The translations under genes were made by a program, and so were the position numbers. A stretch of DNA of 10,107 bases from positions 248 to 10,354 of the forward strand of contig PMJT01000256.1 of NCBI GenBank assembly GCA_003158495.1, written 5' to 3'. Source of the stretch: Chloroflexota bacterium (GTDB lineage Bacteria; Chloroflexota; Limnocylindria; Limnocylindrales; CSP1-4). Position 1 is the stretch's first letter. Each line of letters opens with the position of its first letter. Shown piece after piece: positions 1-5,699 of this stretch. The notes below the pieces were generated by a model. It did not search any database and had not been told where the DNA came from. It was given only the letters and a program-made list of their open reading frames with translations.

Positions 1-3000
1 GTCTCGCGCAGGACCGGCTCGAGGCTGGGATGGAGGTACGCAACCGGCTCGAGCCCCTGGCGGCGGCGAAGGTATGGATGGACCGCGTTGCCCTGGATGG
101 GGCCCGGCCGGATGATCGCGACCTCCACCACGAGGTCGTCCAGGTTGGCCGGCCTGGACTTGGGCAGGGTCTGCATCTGGGCCCGGCTCTCCACCTGGAA
201 GACGCCGACCGTATCCGCGGCCTGGAGCATCCGGAAGACCTCCGGCACATCCTCCGGCAGGCGGTCCAGGTCTATGCGCGCGGCACAGTCGCCCTCGACC
301 AGCTGGAGCGTTTCGTCTATCGCGGCGAGCATGCCGAGTCCGAGCAGGTCCAGCTTGATCAATCTGAGCGTCTCGACGTCACGCTTGTCGAACTGGACGA
401 CGACTCGATCAGCCATCGTGGCCCGCTCCAGCGGCGCGATGTCTATCAGCGGCGCGGCGGTCACGAGCATGCCGCCGGAGTGGATGCTCAGGTGGCGCGG
501 GAAGCCGTCGATCCGGGCACAGAACGCGAGCCAGCGCTCCCACTCGGGCATGCCGGCGGTGGAGCCGCGGCGCATCTCGACGGGGATCTGGGGTTGCGGC
601 TCGACTCGCGCCACACTCGAATGAGGCTCCGCGGCACGCAGGCCGACGGCCCTGCCCTCGAGTGCGCGGGCCGGCTCCTTGAGCGCCGCCTCCGCCGCTC
701 GTTCCGAGACACGCTCGGAGGCTAGCCAGGCGATGCTCGCCGGGGAGTCGCCCGGGCCTCCTTCGTCGTCCGATGCGACCCCTCGCCGCCGCGCCAGCCG
801 CCGCTCCTGCTCCAGTGCCGAGCCGCCACCCAGGTCCGCGATCGACACACCCGCGGCACCGGTCCCGGGCGCGGCACCGGTCGTGGGCGCGGCACCGGTC
901 GTGGGCGAGCTATCGTCCCTTCGCGGAAATTCCTTGTATTGGTGGAGCGAATGGTATGGAGAGCCGGCAGCGGTCCGAGGGCGCGCCCCGGGCACTTCTG
1001 GCCCCGCCGCGCCCTCGGAAGGGGCCGAATCGGCGCCGAAAGGCCCGCCGACGGGCCATTCCTTGGCTTCCGCCCCGCTCGCGGCCACTCCGGTAGCCGA
1101 GGCGTCCGCCACTCCTTCTATAGCATTCGTGTGGCCGATATAGGGCAGAAACGTTGGAGCGGCCATGGCGCACTCACCACCTTCCGGCTCCGATCCTGCC
1201 GCATACCGGTGGAGGCGGTGGTAAGTGGACGGTTGAGCCGCCGTTCGGGCCTCGGCGGCCCGGTCGGCTCTCGCGGCAGGCGCATCTGGGCGTGGATCCG
1301 GTACGCTCCTGGCAGCCGCGTGGCCAGCAGGGGCCGACTCGGCGGCTACTTGCCTCATAACACCGCCCCGGCCGGTATTCGGTGGAATCTCGGCAGTGGA
1401 GCGCGCAGGCTGGACGGCGGCGACCGGGACCGTGGCGGCGGCCGCGCCACTCCCCATCCGCCCACCGCGTGGGTGGCGAAGCTGGCCCATGCGATCCGTC
1501 AGGCCGCGCTGTTCGGCCGTGGCGGCAACGTCGATCGCTCCGCCCGCCACTCTCGCCGCACCGGCGCTGCCCACACCCGCCGCCACTGCCTCGCGTTCGA
1601 CCGTGTCCGCGAAGAACTGGCCGAAGCCGCCGTCGGCCTCGAGGTCGCGCCGGACCATCACCGAGTCGTAGGTTTCGAGCGCCTTGGCGACCCGATCGAC
1701 GAGCGGCCTCGGGAACCCCAGGGCGTACCCGACTTCGCGCACGGCCGACCGGGCTCTATAGGTCACCAGGTTGCAGACCATGCCGGTGTGCTCGGGGCCG
1801 TATCGACCGTAGACGTACTGGATCACCTCTTCCCGCCGTTCGGACGAGAAGTCGATGTCGATGTCGGGATAGCTCGTTCGACCTTCGTTGATGAAGCGTT
1901 CGAAGAGCAGGTGGTGCCGTATCGGGTCGACCCGGGTGATGCCGAGGACGTAGGCGACGATCGAGTTGGCGGCGCTGCCTCGACCCTGGGCCGGGATCCC
2001 GCGCTCGCGGGCGAACCGCATGATGTCCCAGCAGATCAGGAAGAACTCGGCCAGGCCGGTTCTTTCGATGACATCCAGCTCGTGGGCCAGCTGCCGCACG
2101 ACGGGCGACGAGATGGGGTGATACCGGCGGCGGGCGCCTTCGTGGCACAACTCTTCCAGGTGCGAAAAGGGAGTGTGGCCCTTCGGGACCGGGAAGCCGG
2201 GGAAGCGATAGCGTTCGAACCCAAGGTCAACAGAGCAGCTGGCGGCCAGCTCGTCGGCGTTCCCGATTCCCTCAACCCAGGAGGCAGCAGTTCGGGCGTC
2301 CGCGGGCCCCGACGAGGCGCCGCCTGCCGGCGGCAGTAACGAGACTCCGCCCCCCGCCAGAGAGCGGCATTCCGCAAGAGAGTGGTCCGCGCCGACTCCG
2401 CCCCCCGCCAGAGAGTGGCCGCCACTCGGCGGCGCGGCTCTCAGTTCTTCGCCCGACTTCAGGTACGACTCTCCGTCCGGGCGTCGCAGATCCCGCAAAT
2501 CACCCAGGGCGCGGCCGTGGTGGATGGCCGTGAGGACGTCGTGCATCTCGCGCCCCTCGGGGTAGGCGTAGTGGACGTCGTTCGTGACTACGACGGGCAG
2601 CCCGAGCCGCTCCGCCAGCGCGGCCGACTCGGCCACGAGCCAGTCGTCTTCGGGGAGCAAGTGATGCTGCAACTCGACAAAGAACGAGGAAGTGGCGACT
2701 GAATCGCGCCTGGCCCGGCGGCCGGCGAAGAGGCGGGCGTAGTGCTCGGCCACGGCCTGTGCTCCGGCTCGGTCCCCGACTCGCAGGCGGCGGGCAATCT
2801 CGCCCTCGCGGCAGCCGGACAGGGCCACCAGGCCTTCCGTGTTGTCCGACAAGAGTGCCTGCGTGAAGCGCGGCATGGACTTGGTCCCGGAGAGGTTCGC
2901 GCGGCTCACCAGGCGGCAGAGGCTGCGATACCCGACGGCATTGCGGGCCAGCAAGACGAGGTGCGGGCCGCGCTGTCCCTCCCCGACGCCGCGCAAATCC

Positions 3001-3455
3001 TCCTTCACCGGTTCGCGGGTGCCGGGGAGTCGCGCTCGTTCCGGGCGAAGCCGGGCCGGCAGCCCCTCGCCGGGGAGAGGCGCCGCTCCCGCCGAGCCCC
3101 CCGCCAGAGAGTGGCCGCTCCACGCGTCCGCGAGAGAGCCGCCCCCCGCCAGAGAGTGGCCGCCACTCCCCGCGGGACGACCCGCCCGACCCGGCTTTCT
3201 AGGCGGCACGACGACGCCCGCCGGATCCGGCGCCGCCGCATCCGCCAGTTCTATCTCCACGCCGATCACCGGGCGCAGCCCCGCCTCATGGGCGGCGGCG
3301 GCGAATCGAACCACTCCGTAGAGACCGTTGTGATCCGTGACGGCCAGCCCGGAGAGCCCCAGCTCCACGGCTCGGGTAACCAGTTCGTCCGGCGCGGAGG
3401 CTCCGTCGAGGAATGAGAAGTGGGTGTGGCAATGGAGTTCGGCGTAAGCAGCCAC
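1..3455 (-). CDS. dnaE2: Error-prone DNA polymerase DnaE2 (C-family, SOS-induced), 3' end beyond the window, with three large in-frame insertions
   Basis: This is a C-family polymerase that extends past DNA lesions together with ImuA and ImuB. The start is GTG at 3455-3453, because an in-frame TAA lies four codons upstream and GAGG sits five bases before it. Every codon to position 3 was translated and no stop was found, giving 1151 codons. The PHP domain begins with HCHTHFSFLDGAS (residues 8-20), and the PHP segment NDVHYA is at 292-297. The palm carries GRGSAANS (491-498) and PDIDIDF (530-536). The likely catalytic aspartates are D533, D535 and D1036, the last in KLDLLGLGML. RPGPIQGN near 1116-1123 is a typical DnaE2 motif. 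E. coli DnaE has its last two catalytic aspartates (D403, D555) 152 residues apart; here the gap is 501. Insertions lie at about 73-164, 339-392 and 622-968. Between them the protein aligns by eye with ordinary DnaE2 and all catalytic motifs are kept, so it is probably expressed. It has its own SOS promoter. Confidence 0.93.
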   Translation of the reverse strand, partial: MAAYAELHCHTHFSFLDGASAPDELVTRAVELGLSGLAVTDHNGLYGVVRFAAAAHEAGLRPVIGVEIELADAAAPDPAGVVVPPRKPGRAGRPAGSGGHSLAGGGSLADAWSGHSLAGGSAGAAPLPGEGLPARLRPERARLPGTREPVKEDLRGVGEGQRGPHLVLLARNAVGYRSLCRLVSRANLSGTKSMPRFTQALLSDNTEGLVALSGCREGEIARRLRVGDRAGAQAVAEHYARLFAGRRARRDSVATSSFFVELQHHLLPEDDWLVAESAALAERLGLPVVVTNDVHYAYPEGREMHDVLTAIHHGRALGDLRDLRRPDGESYLKSGEELRAAPPSGGHSLAGGGVGADHSLAECRSLAGGGVSLLPPAGGASSGPADARTAASWVEGIGNADELAASCSVDLGFERYRFPGFPVPKGHTPFSHLEELCHEGARRRYHPISSPVVRQLAHELDVIERTGLAEFFLICWDIMRFARERGIPAQGRGSAANSIVAYVLGITRVDPIRHHLLFERFINEGRTSYPDIDIDFSSERREEVIQYVYGRYGPEHTGMVCNLVTYRARSAVREVGYALGFPRPLVDRVAKALETYDSVMVRRDLEADGGFGQFFADTVEREAVAAGVGSAGAARVAGGAIDVAATAEQRGLTDRMGQLRHPRGGRMGSGAAAATVPVAAVQPARSTAEIPPNTGRGGVMRQVAAESAPAGHAAARSVPDPRPDAPAARADRAAEARTAAQPSTYHRLHRYAAGSEPEGGECAMAAPTFLPYIGHTNAIEGVADASATGVAASGAEAKEWPVGGPFGADSAPSEGAAGPEVPGARPRTAAGSPYHSLHQYKEFPRRDDSSPTTGAAPTTGAAPGTGAAGVSIADLGGGSALEQERRLARRRGVASDDEGGPGDSPASIAWLASERVSERAAEAALKEPARALEGRAVGLRAAEPHSSVARVEPQPQIPVEMRRGSTAGMPEWERWLAFCARIDGFPRHLSIHSGGMLVTAAPLIDIAPLERATMADRVVVQFDKRDVETLRLIKLDLLGLGMLAAIDETLQLVEGDCAARIDLDRLPEDVPEVFRMLQAADTVGVFQVESRAQMQTLPKSRPANLDDLVVEVAIIRPGPIQGNAVHPYLRRRQGLEPVAYLHPSLEPVLRE
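855..908 (-). repeat. 18-bp unit in three tandem copies inside dnaE2 insertion 3
   Basis: The plus-strand unit GGCACCGGTCGTGGGCGC begins at 855, 873 and 891. The first copy has CCC where the others have CGT, and the third ends in GAG. Because 18 is a multiple of three, the frame is kept. On the minus strand the array reads as repeated TTGAAP/GTGAAG-like hexapeptides. It is a recent tandem expansion within the insertion. Confidence 0.9.
925..1230 (-). repeat. Two diverged copies of a YHxLHxY-coding repeat in dnaE2 insertion 3
   Basis: Two segments read in the same frame resemble one another: SPYHSLHQYKEFP (codons near 925-962) and PSTYHRLHRYA (near 1200-1232). Aligned codon by codon over nine codons, about 17 of 27 bases match, with TAC, CTC and CAC codons identical. 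Between them lies YIGHTNAIE, followed by two GGAGTGGC-bearing stretches. I infer that they are copies of one dispersed element that inserted or duplicated in frame. The match is short, so chance convergence is not excluded. Confidence 0.5.
2280..2441 (-). other. In-frame insertion 2 in dnaE2 (about 54 codons)
   Basis: This block covers DnaE2 residues of about 339-392, between DGESYLKSGEEL and WVEGIGNADELAASC. At this place normal DnaE2 reads straight from the 'YL+S.EEM' helix into the 'ALANT.E.AERC' helix. The inserted sequence carries three SLA-containing copies of the HSLAGG repeat followed by a Pro/Ala/Ser-rich tail. It sits at the junction between the end of the PHP domain and the palm. 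The frame is unbroken. Confidence 0.82.
2343..2427. repeat. Cluster of three GCCAGAGAGTGGCCGC-type elements (dnaE2 insertion 2)
   Basis: Copies of the core CCGCCAGAGAGTGGCCGC begin near 2354 (variant ending CGGCATTCC), 2372 (variant CCGCAAGAGAGTGGTCCGC) and 2405 (full form ending GCCACTC). Two are preceded by GACTCCGCCCC. The last contains a perfect 7-bp inverted repeat, GAGTGGC-C-GCCACTC (2413-2427). Read in the dnaE2 frame, the copies give HSLAGG, HSLAEC and RSLAGG. Confidence 0.85.
2964..3239 (-). other. In-frame insertion 1 in the DnaE2 PHP domain (about 92 codons)
   Basis: This block covers residues of about 73-164, between GVEIELAD and HLVLLARNAVGYRSLC. In ordinary DnaE2 these two pieces are almost adjacent, running from a strand into the 'HLVLLA+N..GY.NLC' strand and helix. 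The insertion is Gly/Pro/Arg-rich. Its left (N-terminal) half holds the HSLAGG repeats. Its right half, at 3062-3081, contains an imperfect hairpin of GCCCCTC against GAGAGGC. No domain is recognised. The hairpin type resembles widespread REP-like elements, which is an inference from its shape only. Confidence 0.82.
3097..3169. repeat. Cluster of three GCCAGAGAGTGGCCGC-type elements (dnaE2 insertion 1)
   Basis: A second cluster of the same element found at 2343-2427 lies about 670 bp away. Cores begin at 3101 (CCGCCAGAGAGTGGCCGC), near 3127 (degenerate, CCGCGAGAGAGCCGCC) and at 3147 (full form). The last one contains GAGTGGC-C-GCCACTC (3154-3168), the same perfect inverted repeat as in the other cluster. 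In the dnaE2 frame the copies read HSLAGG, GSLADA and HSLAGG. All copies at both sites use the same reading frame. Confidence 0.85.
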
Positions 3456-3505
3456 GATGGCCTCGGCTTACTGCGCGAGCGCACGAGTCGTCGGCAGGAC
3501 TTCGC

Positions 3506-3534
3506 AGTATAGAACAGCCGTTCTAGTACGCCAA
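3506..3534 (-). promoter_or_regulatory. SOS promoter of dnaE2: LexA box between -35 and -10
   Basis: On the minus strand, -35 TTGGCG (3534-3529) and -10 TATACT (3511-3506) are separated by exactly 17 bases. The palindrome TAGAAC-N4-GTTCTA spans 3510-3525, so it fills the spacer and touches the -10. It matches the GAAC-N4-GTTC LexA box known from Gram-positive-type SOS systems. The predicted transcript start is near 3499, which leaves a leader of about 43 bases before the GTG. Bound LexA would cover the polymerase contacts. The same architecture stands before imuA. Confidence 0.85.
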
Positions 3535-3540
3535 GGCGGT

Positions 3541-3584
3541 CGCAGGCCCATTGGCCTCTACAGGTGGCGCGCCGGTCGCCTGCG
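3541..3584 (-). terminator. Inverted repeat downstream of the zinc-finger gene, possible terminator
   Basis: CGCAGGC (3541-3547) pairs with GCCTGCG (3578-3584) around a 30-base loop that itself contains the palindrome GGCGCGCC. It starts 20 bases past the zinc-finger gene's stop and lies just upstream of the dnaE2 promoter. No T-run follows, so intrinsic termination is doubtful. If it works, it would separate the imuA operon from dnaE2. Confidence 0.3.
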
Positions 3585-3603
3585 GGGCGGACTCGAGCCA
3601 GGA

Positions 3604-3990
3604 TCAAACGACGACCGCGCCCAAGAAGAGAGGCGCGAGCACGAGGAACAGGCAGATGAGCCCCGCCGCCACATAGCCGAGTCGCCAGGCCGCGACGTAT
3701 CGGTTGGTCGACATAAGAGCCCAGGCAACTTCCCCGTGCTCTTCGTCCAGGCCGGGCGTAATAACCACGCCGTCGTTTCGTTCTGCAACAGTGGCCAGGG
3801 TGGACTGCTCCTTGAGCGCCCGGCACTTGTAGCAGCGCCGCGCATCCGCCCGGTTCATCGACTTGCATTCGGAGCAGAACCAGAACTCCGCATGCCCGCG
3901 ACTCTCCCTCTGGAAACCCGCTCTGCGGGCCTGCCGTCGGCTAGTCCTAGGCGGAATAGGTTGCCCGAAAGCGGTCGAAGCCGCATCCAT
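3604..3990 (-). CDS. RanBP2-type zinc-finger protein with a C-terminal membrane segment
   Basis: This protein has 128 residues, ATG at 3990 and TGA at 3604. Residues 37-56 fit the RanBP2/NZF pattern W-x-C-x2-C-x3-N-x6-C-x2-C exactly, with W37, C39, C42, N46, C53 and C56. In eukaryotes this fold binds RNA, ubiquitin or Ran. Bacterial versions are mostly uncharacterised. The N-terminal 35 residues are Arg/Pro-rich. After an acidic linker, residues of about 105-127 are strongly hydrophobic (LICLFLVLAPLFLGAVVV) and should form one membrane helix at the C-terminus. The zinc ribbon would then most likely face the cytoplasm. The gene follows the DUF6504-like gene by 36 bases on the same strand and precedes the dnaE2 promoter, so it is probably co-transcribed with imuA-imuB under LexA control. 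Its role in mutagenesis is unknown. The ribosome-binding site is weak (AAAGG, about 11 bases upstream). Confidence 0.8.
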   Translation of the reverse strand: MDAASTAFGQPIPPRTSRRQARRAGFQRESRGHAEFWFCSECKSMNRADARRCYKCRALKEQSTLATVAERNDGVVITPGLDEEHGEVAWALMSTNRYVAAWRLGYVAAGLICLFLVLAPLFLGAVVV

Positions 3991-4026
3991 GGCCGATGCC
4001 TTTCAGACGCGGCGCCAACTTAGATC

Positions 4027-4275
4027 TCAGTCGTAGAGACGCTCGAGATGCCAGACGCCATCGGTTCGATCGAGATAGAGGAGCGCGAGCCAGCTGGGTC
4101 CGGCGACCTTGAAGTAGTCTCGAGCGATCGGCCGGCTCCACCAGGTTTCCTCGATGCGCCACCGATTGCAGACCTCGACACGCTCGCGCCGACCGTTCCA
4201 CAGGAACGCGACCAGCTCGCCGGTGGGTCCGAGTTCCACGTCGATCGGCGGATGCTCCCGCAACAGCCGGGTCAT
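4027..4275 (-). CDS. Small DUF6504-like protein coupled to imuB
   Basis: This protein has 82 residues. The ATG at 4275 overlaps the imuB TGA as ATGA, a four-base overlap typical of translational coupling. The sequence begins with a charged strand (RLLREHPPIDVELGPTGELV) and continues with AFLWNGRRERVEVCNRWR. It then has WWSRPIARDYFKV and ends LYLDRTDGVWHLERLYD. The pattern 'AFLW.GRR..V..V...WR.E..WW......RDY..V......L.LY.D...W.LER.YD' matches DUF6504 proteins as I remember them. Those are short, conserved genes beside SOS polymerase genes in Actinomycetota and Chloroflexota. The function is not known. The many aromatic residues suggest a small beta-barrel. Its coupling to imuB suggests a partner of ImuB or a missing C-terminal part of it, which is an inference. 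The family assignment needs a profile search. Confidence 0.78.
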   Translation of the reverse strand: MTRLLREHPPIDVELGPTGELVAFLWNGRRERVEVCNRWRIEETWWSRPIARDYFKVAGPSWLALLYLDRTDGVWHLERLYD

Positions 4276-5699
4276 CGTCCGGCTCCGCCGAGTGGCGCCG
4301 TCCTGGCGCCGCGGACGCCCGGACGCAGCGCAGCGACCCGGGCATCGCGTGGCGCGGTCTCCGCCCCGAGCGGCGCGGCCGAAACCGTGGCCGTGGCGGC
4401 GGCGCCGGTGAGGGAGCGCCAGCGCCAGCGCTCCTCGGGCAGGCGCGCTTCCGAATCGTCGATCTCCACCCAGCGAACCTTATCCTCGCCGAACTTGAGT
4501 CCGAGCCTGGCGAGTTGCCAGCCGAGCCGGCCAGTCCTGCCCGTCTGCGGAGTGAAGAGCGCGAGTTGCGTGCCCGCGGCCGGAGCCACGTTGCCAAGCT
4601 CGAGGGTGAGCCGTGCGACCGGCGCCGGCGGCGGCGAAGCCTCCAGCCTGGCGATCAGCAGCCTCTCAATGGCGAGGCCCTCCGAAGTGGGTTCCGGCAG
4701 GTACTGATCCACGTGGATCGACGGCGGCGCGTCTCCGACCATGAAAGTTCGATCCAGTTCCAGGGTCAATCCGGCCCGGGCGGCCGCCGCACCGCGAGCC
4801 CCGAGTTGATCGCCGAAGGCAGCGGCCAGCCAATGCAGGACGAACCGAAGCCCCTCCACGTCCGACACGGGCGGATCTATCGGCAGCGAGAGGATCATCT
4901 GTTCCGGGGTTCGCCGCGGCCGGAACGGGTCCGTCTCCTCGCCCCGGGCGCGAGCGCGGATCAACTCGCCCTGAGGCCCAAACCGCGCCACCAGCGCCGA
5001 AGCAGGCAGCTCCGCCACCTGGCCGATGGAACGCAGCCCAAACTTCTCGAGCCGGGCCCGGACTTCCGGATCGCGGCTCAGCATGGCCGCGGGCAGAGGC
5101 GCCAGGAACGCAGCGTCCCCGCCCCTTTCCACGACGCGCAGCGGGACGGCGCCACTTTCCCTGGCAAAGACGGCCCCGACCGGGGCGGCGCCGGGCAGGG
5201 CCCCCGACGCGCCACTCCGCGTGGCGGCTGCGGCGGCCGCAAACCGGGTTCCGGCGATCCCCGCCGGCGGCCGCCCGGGCAGGATCCCCGCCAGGGCCTC
5301 GGCGATGCGCCCGACTATCAGCGGCTCCGGCCCCCACAGCCTTTCGAGGCCGTCGAGCTGGACCTCCGCTCGCCCGAAGCTCGGGCTCTCCGGATCGGTT
5401 TCCGCCGCTACACCGGGGCTGAAGCCAGCCAGTCGGTCGAGCGCGGTCTCCAGGGCGATTCGGTCGGCCGCCGGATCCCGATCGAGAAAGAGGGCTTCCG
5501 GCGTGAGCCGATGAGCGGCCCCGAGTGACATGCCGATCCGGACGCCGAGTTCCAACGCCGACTTGCTGGCGTCGAAGACCCTGCCGTCATCCCACGGCCT
5601 GCCGCCCAGGACGATCGGTCCCGCCGGGAATGGCGCGGAGGCTCGGCTTCTCGCCAGCCTGATGAGGAGATGGGGCCAGTAAAGATGGAGGAGTCGCAT
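4272..5699 (-). CDS. imuB: ImuB-like Y-family polymerase homologue, catalytically inactive
   Basis: This protein has 475 residues, ATG at 5699 and TGA at 4272. ImuB is a non-catalytic Y-family relative that bridges ImuA, DnaE2 and the sliding clamp. The N-terminal strand LLHLYWPHLLIRLARS (3-18) sits where active Y-family enzymes have their first metal-binding Asp; here it is Tyr or Trp. The later S-x-D-E motif is replaced by QLDGLERLWG (114-123). Both changes predict no nucleotidyl transfer. A helix-hairpin-helix stretch (about 216-258, RLEKFGLRSIGQVAELPA...ARFGPQGEL) follows. The little-finger-like region runs from about 266 to 440, then an Ala/Arg-rich tail. No obvious QLxLF clamp motif was found, but QLALFTPQ near 387 is a reasonable candidate. 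Residues of about 161-186 look like a small insertion and coincide with a GCCACTC hairpin. The gene overlaps imuA by 113 bases and the DUF6504-like gene by four. Confidence 0.87.
   Translation of the reverse strand: MRLLHLYWPHLLIRLARSRASAPFPAGPIVLGGRPWDDGRVFDASKSALELGVRIGMSLGAAHRLTPEALFLDRDPAADRIALETALDRLAGFSPGVAAETDPESPSFGRAEVQLDGLERLWGPEPLIVGRIAEALAGILPGRPPAGIAGTRFAAAAAATRSGASGALPGAAPVGAVFARESGAVPLRVVERGGDAAFLAPLPAAMLSRDPEVRARLEKFGLRSIGQVAELPASALVARFGPQGELIRARARGEETDPFRPRRTPEQMILSLPIDPPVSDVEGLRFVLHWLAAAFGDQLGARGAAAARAGLTLELDRTFMVGDAPPSIHVDQYLPEPTSEGLAIERLLIARLEASPPPAPVARLTLELGNVAPAAGTQLALFTPQTGRTGRLGWQLARLGLKFGEDKVRWVEIDDSEARLPEERWRWRSLTGAAATATVSAAPLGAETAPRDARVAALRPGVRGARTAPLGGAGR
5210..5226. 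repeat. Short perfect hairpin with a GCCACTC motif inside imuB
   Basis: CGCCAC (5210-5215) pairs with GTGGCG (5221-5226) across a five-base loop, TCCGC. It lies in a low-complexity stretch of imuB coding SGASGALPG, in a loop where Y-family relatives appear shorter. It carries the same heptamer that marks the dnaE2 insertions, so it may be a small remnant of the same element family. Confidence 0.5.

Larger units (their letters stand above)
552..1592 (-). other. Giant in-frame insertion 3 in dnaE2 (about 330-347 codons)
   Basis: This block covers DnaE2 residues of about 622-968. It lies between QFFADTVER, in the region following the palm aspartates, and MPEWERWLAFCARIDGFPRHLSIHSGG, the conserved stretch before the third catalytic Asp. 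By position against E. coli DnaE it should fall in the thumb. Ordinary DnaE2 proteins have only roughly 20-40 residues here (from memory of the family). The translation is rich in Ala, Gly, Pro, Arg and Thr and has no recognisable domain. It contains three TGAAP-type repeats, two related YHxLHxY segments, four GCCACTC heptamers and several short inverted repeats, for example GTGGCG/CGCCAC at 1432-1450 and GTGGCGG/CCGCCAC at 1519-1550. Part of the right side (residues near 910-968) could be native helical sequence. The exact borders need an alignment. Confidence 0.82.

Noticed and set aside
552..1592. Intein in DnaE2 (inteins are known in C-family polymerases)
   Set aside because: No N-terminal Cys/Ser block, no TxxH block and no C-terminal His-Asn followed by Cys/Ser/Thr at either border. 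The segment is low-complexity and repeat-built.
939..2339. 466-codon open frame on the plus strand
   Set aside because: It is antisense to dnaE2, whose minus-strand frame contains the DnaE2 motifs throughout. The plus-strand product shows no family motif. GC-rich codon bias keeps the opposite strand open.
1..3455. dnaE2 as a pseudogene or frameshifted gene
   Set aside because: Every codon was read in one frame with no stop. Motifs on both sides of each insertion are in that same frame, and a well-formed SOS promoter and start are present.
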